DNA from: Mycobacterium sp.
Lineage (GTDB): Bacteria; Actinomycetota; Actinomycetes; Mycobacteriales; Mycobacteriaceae
Length of the DNA stretch: 7,335 nt
Direction of reading: 5' to 3'
Assembly (NCBI GenBank): GCA_023264755.1
Contig: JAHFVB010000251.1
Span: forward strand, 1-7,335
Of this stretch, positions 5,726-7,335 are shown piece after piece (the stretch's first letter is position 1; each line of letters opens with the position of its first letter). The notes beneath the pieces were generated by a model. That model ran no database searches. It was not told the origin of the DNA and saw only the letters and a list, made by a program, of their open reading frames with translations. The position numbers and the translations under genes were made by a program.

Positions 5726-7033
5726 ATGAGCACGTTGTCCGACGACCTGCGCACGCTCGGCTACGAGGCGTACGTCTACTTCTATCCCCTGGTCACCATG
5801 GACGTCACCCGACGCCAGGCAGTCAACCGCCCAGCCGGCACCACTCCCGGATCTGGTCCACCCAACCGGTTCTCGCACCTGCGCGCATTCCCCACGGCCG
5901 ACTTCCGCTCGGTAGTCCGGCCCAACTTCGACACCCTGTATTCGTCGGCCTGGCTCGACCTGACCGCCGGACCGGTCAAGCTGAGCGCTCCGGACACCGA
6001 CGACCGGTACTACATGCTGCCGCTCATCGACATGTGGACCGACGTCTTCGCCAACCCGGGCAAGCGCACCACCGGCACCGCGGCTGCCGAATGGGTCATC
6101 ACCGGACCCGGGTACACCGGTGAGCTACCCGCCGGCCTACCCGTCATCGCCGCGCCCACCCCATACGTGTGGATCATCGGTCGCACGCAGACCAACGGGG
6201 TCGCCGACTATCCGGCCGTGCACGACGTCCAGGACGGATATGTCCTCACCACGCTCGGCGCCGAGCCGAGCCACGTGATCGACGCGAACTACGACTGCAA
6301 GACCGAGCCGTTGAAGATCGTCAACGGGATGCCCGCCCTCGACTACCTCGGCTACGCCGCAGAACTGTTGTCGGCCAACCCGCCGCATCCCACCGACTTC
6401 TCCCAGTTGGCCCGCCTTGCGTCGCTGGGCATCGAACCCGGAAAGCCCTTCGACGCCAGTCGCTTCAACGCCGACGAGCGGGCCCAGCTGGAGGCGGGCA
6501 AGGCCGATGCGCTGGCCGCGATGCTGGCCTCGCTGTCGACCCTTGGCAACAGTGTCAACGGCTGGACGGTGATGACCGAGAACATCGGCGTCTACGGGAA
6601 TGCCTACTTCAAGCGCGCCGTGGTGACTCTGGTCGGGCTGGGCGCCAACCCGCCAGAAGACGCCGTCTATCCACTCTTGAACGTCGACTCGGACGGCGAC
6701 CCGACCACCGGTGAACACGACTACGTCATCCACTTCGACGCCGACGCGCTGCCGCCCGCGTACGCCTTCTGGTCGGTCACCATGTACGACGCCGAGGGCT
6801 TCCAGGTCGCCAACGAACTGGATCGCTTCGCGATCGGCGACCGCGATGCGCTGAAGTACGGCGAAGACGGCTCCCTGGACCTGTTCATCCAGCATGCCAA
6901 CCCCGGTCCTGACCGCGAATCCAACTGGTTGCCAGCACCATTGGGGCCGTTGGGAGTGACGATGCGGTTGTACGCGCCGCACCCCGAGGTGCTCGACGGC
7001 CGGTGGAGCCCGCCTCCGGTGCGGAAGGCTTGA
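5726..7033 (+). CDS. DUF1254 and DUF1214 domain-containing protein
   Basis: A 435-residue protein with both domains of this poorly understood family. DUF1254 is at about 55-185: PNRFSHLRAFPTADF, then VVRPNFDTLYSSAWLDL, DRYYMLPLIDMWTDVF and TPYVWIIGRTQTNG. DUF1214 is at about 315-420: the region around AFWSVTMYDAEGF, then NELDRFAIGDRD, LKYGEDGSLDLFIQ and NWLPAPLGPLGVTMRLYAP. No signal peptide or membrane helix is visible, so it is probably cytoplasmic, unlike the exported members known from other bacteria. The biochemical role of the family is not settled and none is assigned here. The gene follows iclR in the same direction after 146 bp, but has its own ribosome binding site and a possible promoter. 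Its stop overlaps the start of the IspD-like gene, suggesting co-translation of those two. Domain assignment is strong, function unknown. Confidence 0.9.
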   Translation: MSTLSDDLRTLGYEAYVYFYPLVTMDVTRRQAVNRPAGTTPGSGPPNRFSHLRAFPTADFRSVVRPNFDTLYSSAWLDLTAGPVKLSAPDTDDRYYMLPLIDMWTDVFANPGKRTTGTAAAEWVITGPGYTGELPAGLPVIAAPTPYVWIIGRTQTNGVADYPAVHDVQDGYVLTTLGAEPSHVIDANYDCKTEPLKIVNGMPALDYLGYAAELLSANPPHPTDFSQLARLASLGIEPGKPFDASRFNADERAQLEAGKADALAAMLASLSTLGNSVNGWTVMTENIGVYGNAYFKRAVVTLVGLGANPPEDAVYPLLNVDSDGDPTTGEHDYVIHFDADALPPAYAFWSVTMYDAEGFQVANELDRFAIGDRDALKYGEDGSLDLFIQHANPGPDRESNWLPAPLGPLGVTMRLYAPHPEVLDGRWSPPPVRKA

Positions 7034-7335
7034 CCAGCTCCCCGTCGGCCGTCGGTGTGGTGCTCGCCGCAGGTTTGGGCACCAGGGTCGGCGCCGACGG
7101 CAACAAGGCTCACCTGCAATTGGCCGGCCGCAGCATGGTCTCCTGGTCGGTCGCCGCGGTGGCGAGCACGCCGGGCATCGACCGCACCGTGCTGGTCTAT
7201 CGCCGTGGCGAACGGGAGTTGGTCGCCGGCACGCTCCAAGCCGAACTTCCCACCGTGAGAGTGGAATTGGTAGAAGGTGGCGAGACTCGGCACGGTTCGG
7301 AATGGAACGTGCTGAGCTACCTCTCGGCCGACGTG
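7030..7335 (+). CDS. IspD-like cytidylyltransferase, N-terminal part (3' end outside window)
   Basis: An open frame runs from TTG 7030 to the window edge and gives 102 residues. It shows the nucleotidyltransferase fingerprint VVLAAGLGTRVGADGNKAHLQLAG (10-33), split here as the glycine loop AAGLGTR (13-19) with Arg19, then Lys26 before the leucine-rich strand. Further on is the IspD-type GGETRHGS (83-90). These match 2-C-methyl-D-erythritol 4-phosphate cytidylyltransferase, which uses CTP in the non-mevalonate isoprenoid pathway. The second motif is looser than in the M. tuberculosis housekeeping IspD as I remember it, so this may be a paralogue with another substrate, such as a polyol phosphate as in TarI. 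The start is uncertain: TTG 7030 overlaps the DUF1254 stop as TTGA and gives a normal family N-terminus, while GTG 7003 is an in-frame alternative. Confidence 0.75.
   Translation, partial: MTSSPSAVGVVLAAGLGTRVGADGNKAHLQLAGRSMVSWSVAAVASTPGIDRTVLVYRRGERELVAGTLQAELPTVRVELVEGGETRHGSEWNVLSYLSADV

Noticed and set aside
6137..6982. A 281-codon minus-strand frame opposite the DUF1254 gene
   Set aside because: It has no recognisable domain and is antisense to a well-supported protein with a strong ribosome binding site.

Overview
The window is GC-rich, densely packed DNA with short intergenic gaps, ATGA-type gene overlaps, GTG/TTG starts and TANNNT-type -10 boxes. Together with the protein families present, this points to an actinobacterium, most likely a mycobacterium of the Mycolicibacterium kind. 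The genus is inferred from protein character; no rRNA or tRNA marker is present. No mobile element, CRISPR array or RNA gene was seen.

Layout, left to right. (1) 1-261 (+): the last 86 codons of an MFS transporter, cut by the window edge. (2) 305-1576 (-): a complete LtrA-family multipass membrane protein, convergent with the MFS gene. (3) 1785-1901 (+): a 38-codon single-helix membrane miniprotein resembling small proteins seen in mycobacteria. (4) 1965-4767 (-): a three-gene operon in the order hydratase (mhpD), acylating acetaldehyde dehydrogenase (mhpF), 4-hydroxy-2-oxovalerate aldolase (mhpE), with ATGA overlaps at both junctions. (5) 4815-5579 (+): an IclR-family regulator divergent from the operon across 47 bp. 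(6) 5726-7033 (+): a DUF1254/DUF1214 protein with its own strong ribosome binding site. (7) 7030-7335 (+): the first 102 codons of an IspD-like cytidylyltransferase, overlapping the previous stop codon and running off the window.

The central unit is the lower half of a catechol-type meta-cleavage pathway. MhpD hydrates 2-hydroxypenta-2,4-dienoate to 4-hydroxy-2-oxovalerate. MhpE splits this to pyruvate and acetaldehyde. MhpF oxidises the acetaldehyde to acetyl-CoA, and in this family MhpE and MhpF form a channelling complex. No ring hydroxylase, extradiol dioxygenase or ring-fission hydrolase lies in the window, so the upper pathway must be encoded elsewhere.

The most unusual regulatory structure is the 47-bp mhpD/iclR divergent region. 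It holds two back-to-back -10 boxes, each exactly 7 nt before its ATG, as expected for leaderless mRNAs. A perfect 7-bp inverted repeat straddles the iclR start codon and is a candidate autoregulatory operator. I found no clear evidence of a wholly new multi-gene system. The best leads are this control region, the membrane miniprotein, and the DUF1254 plus IspD-like pair.
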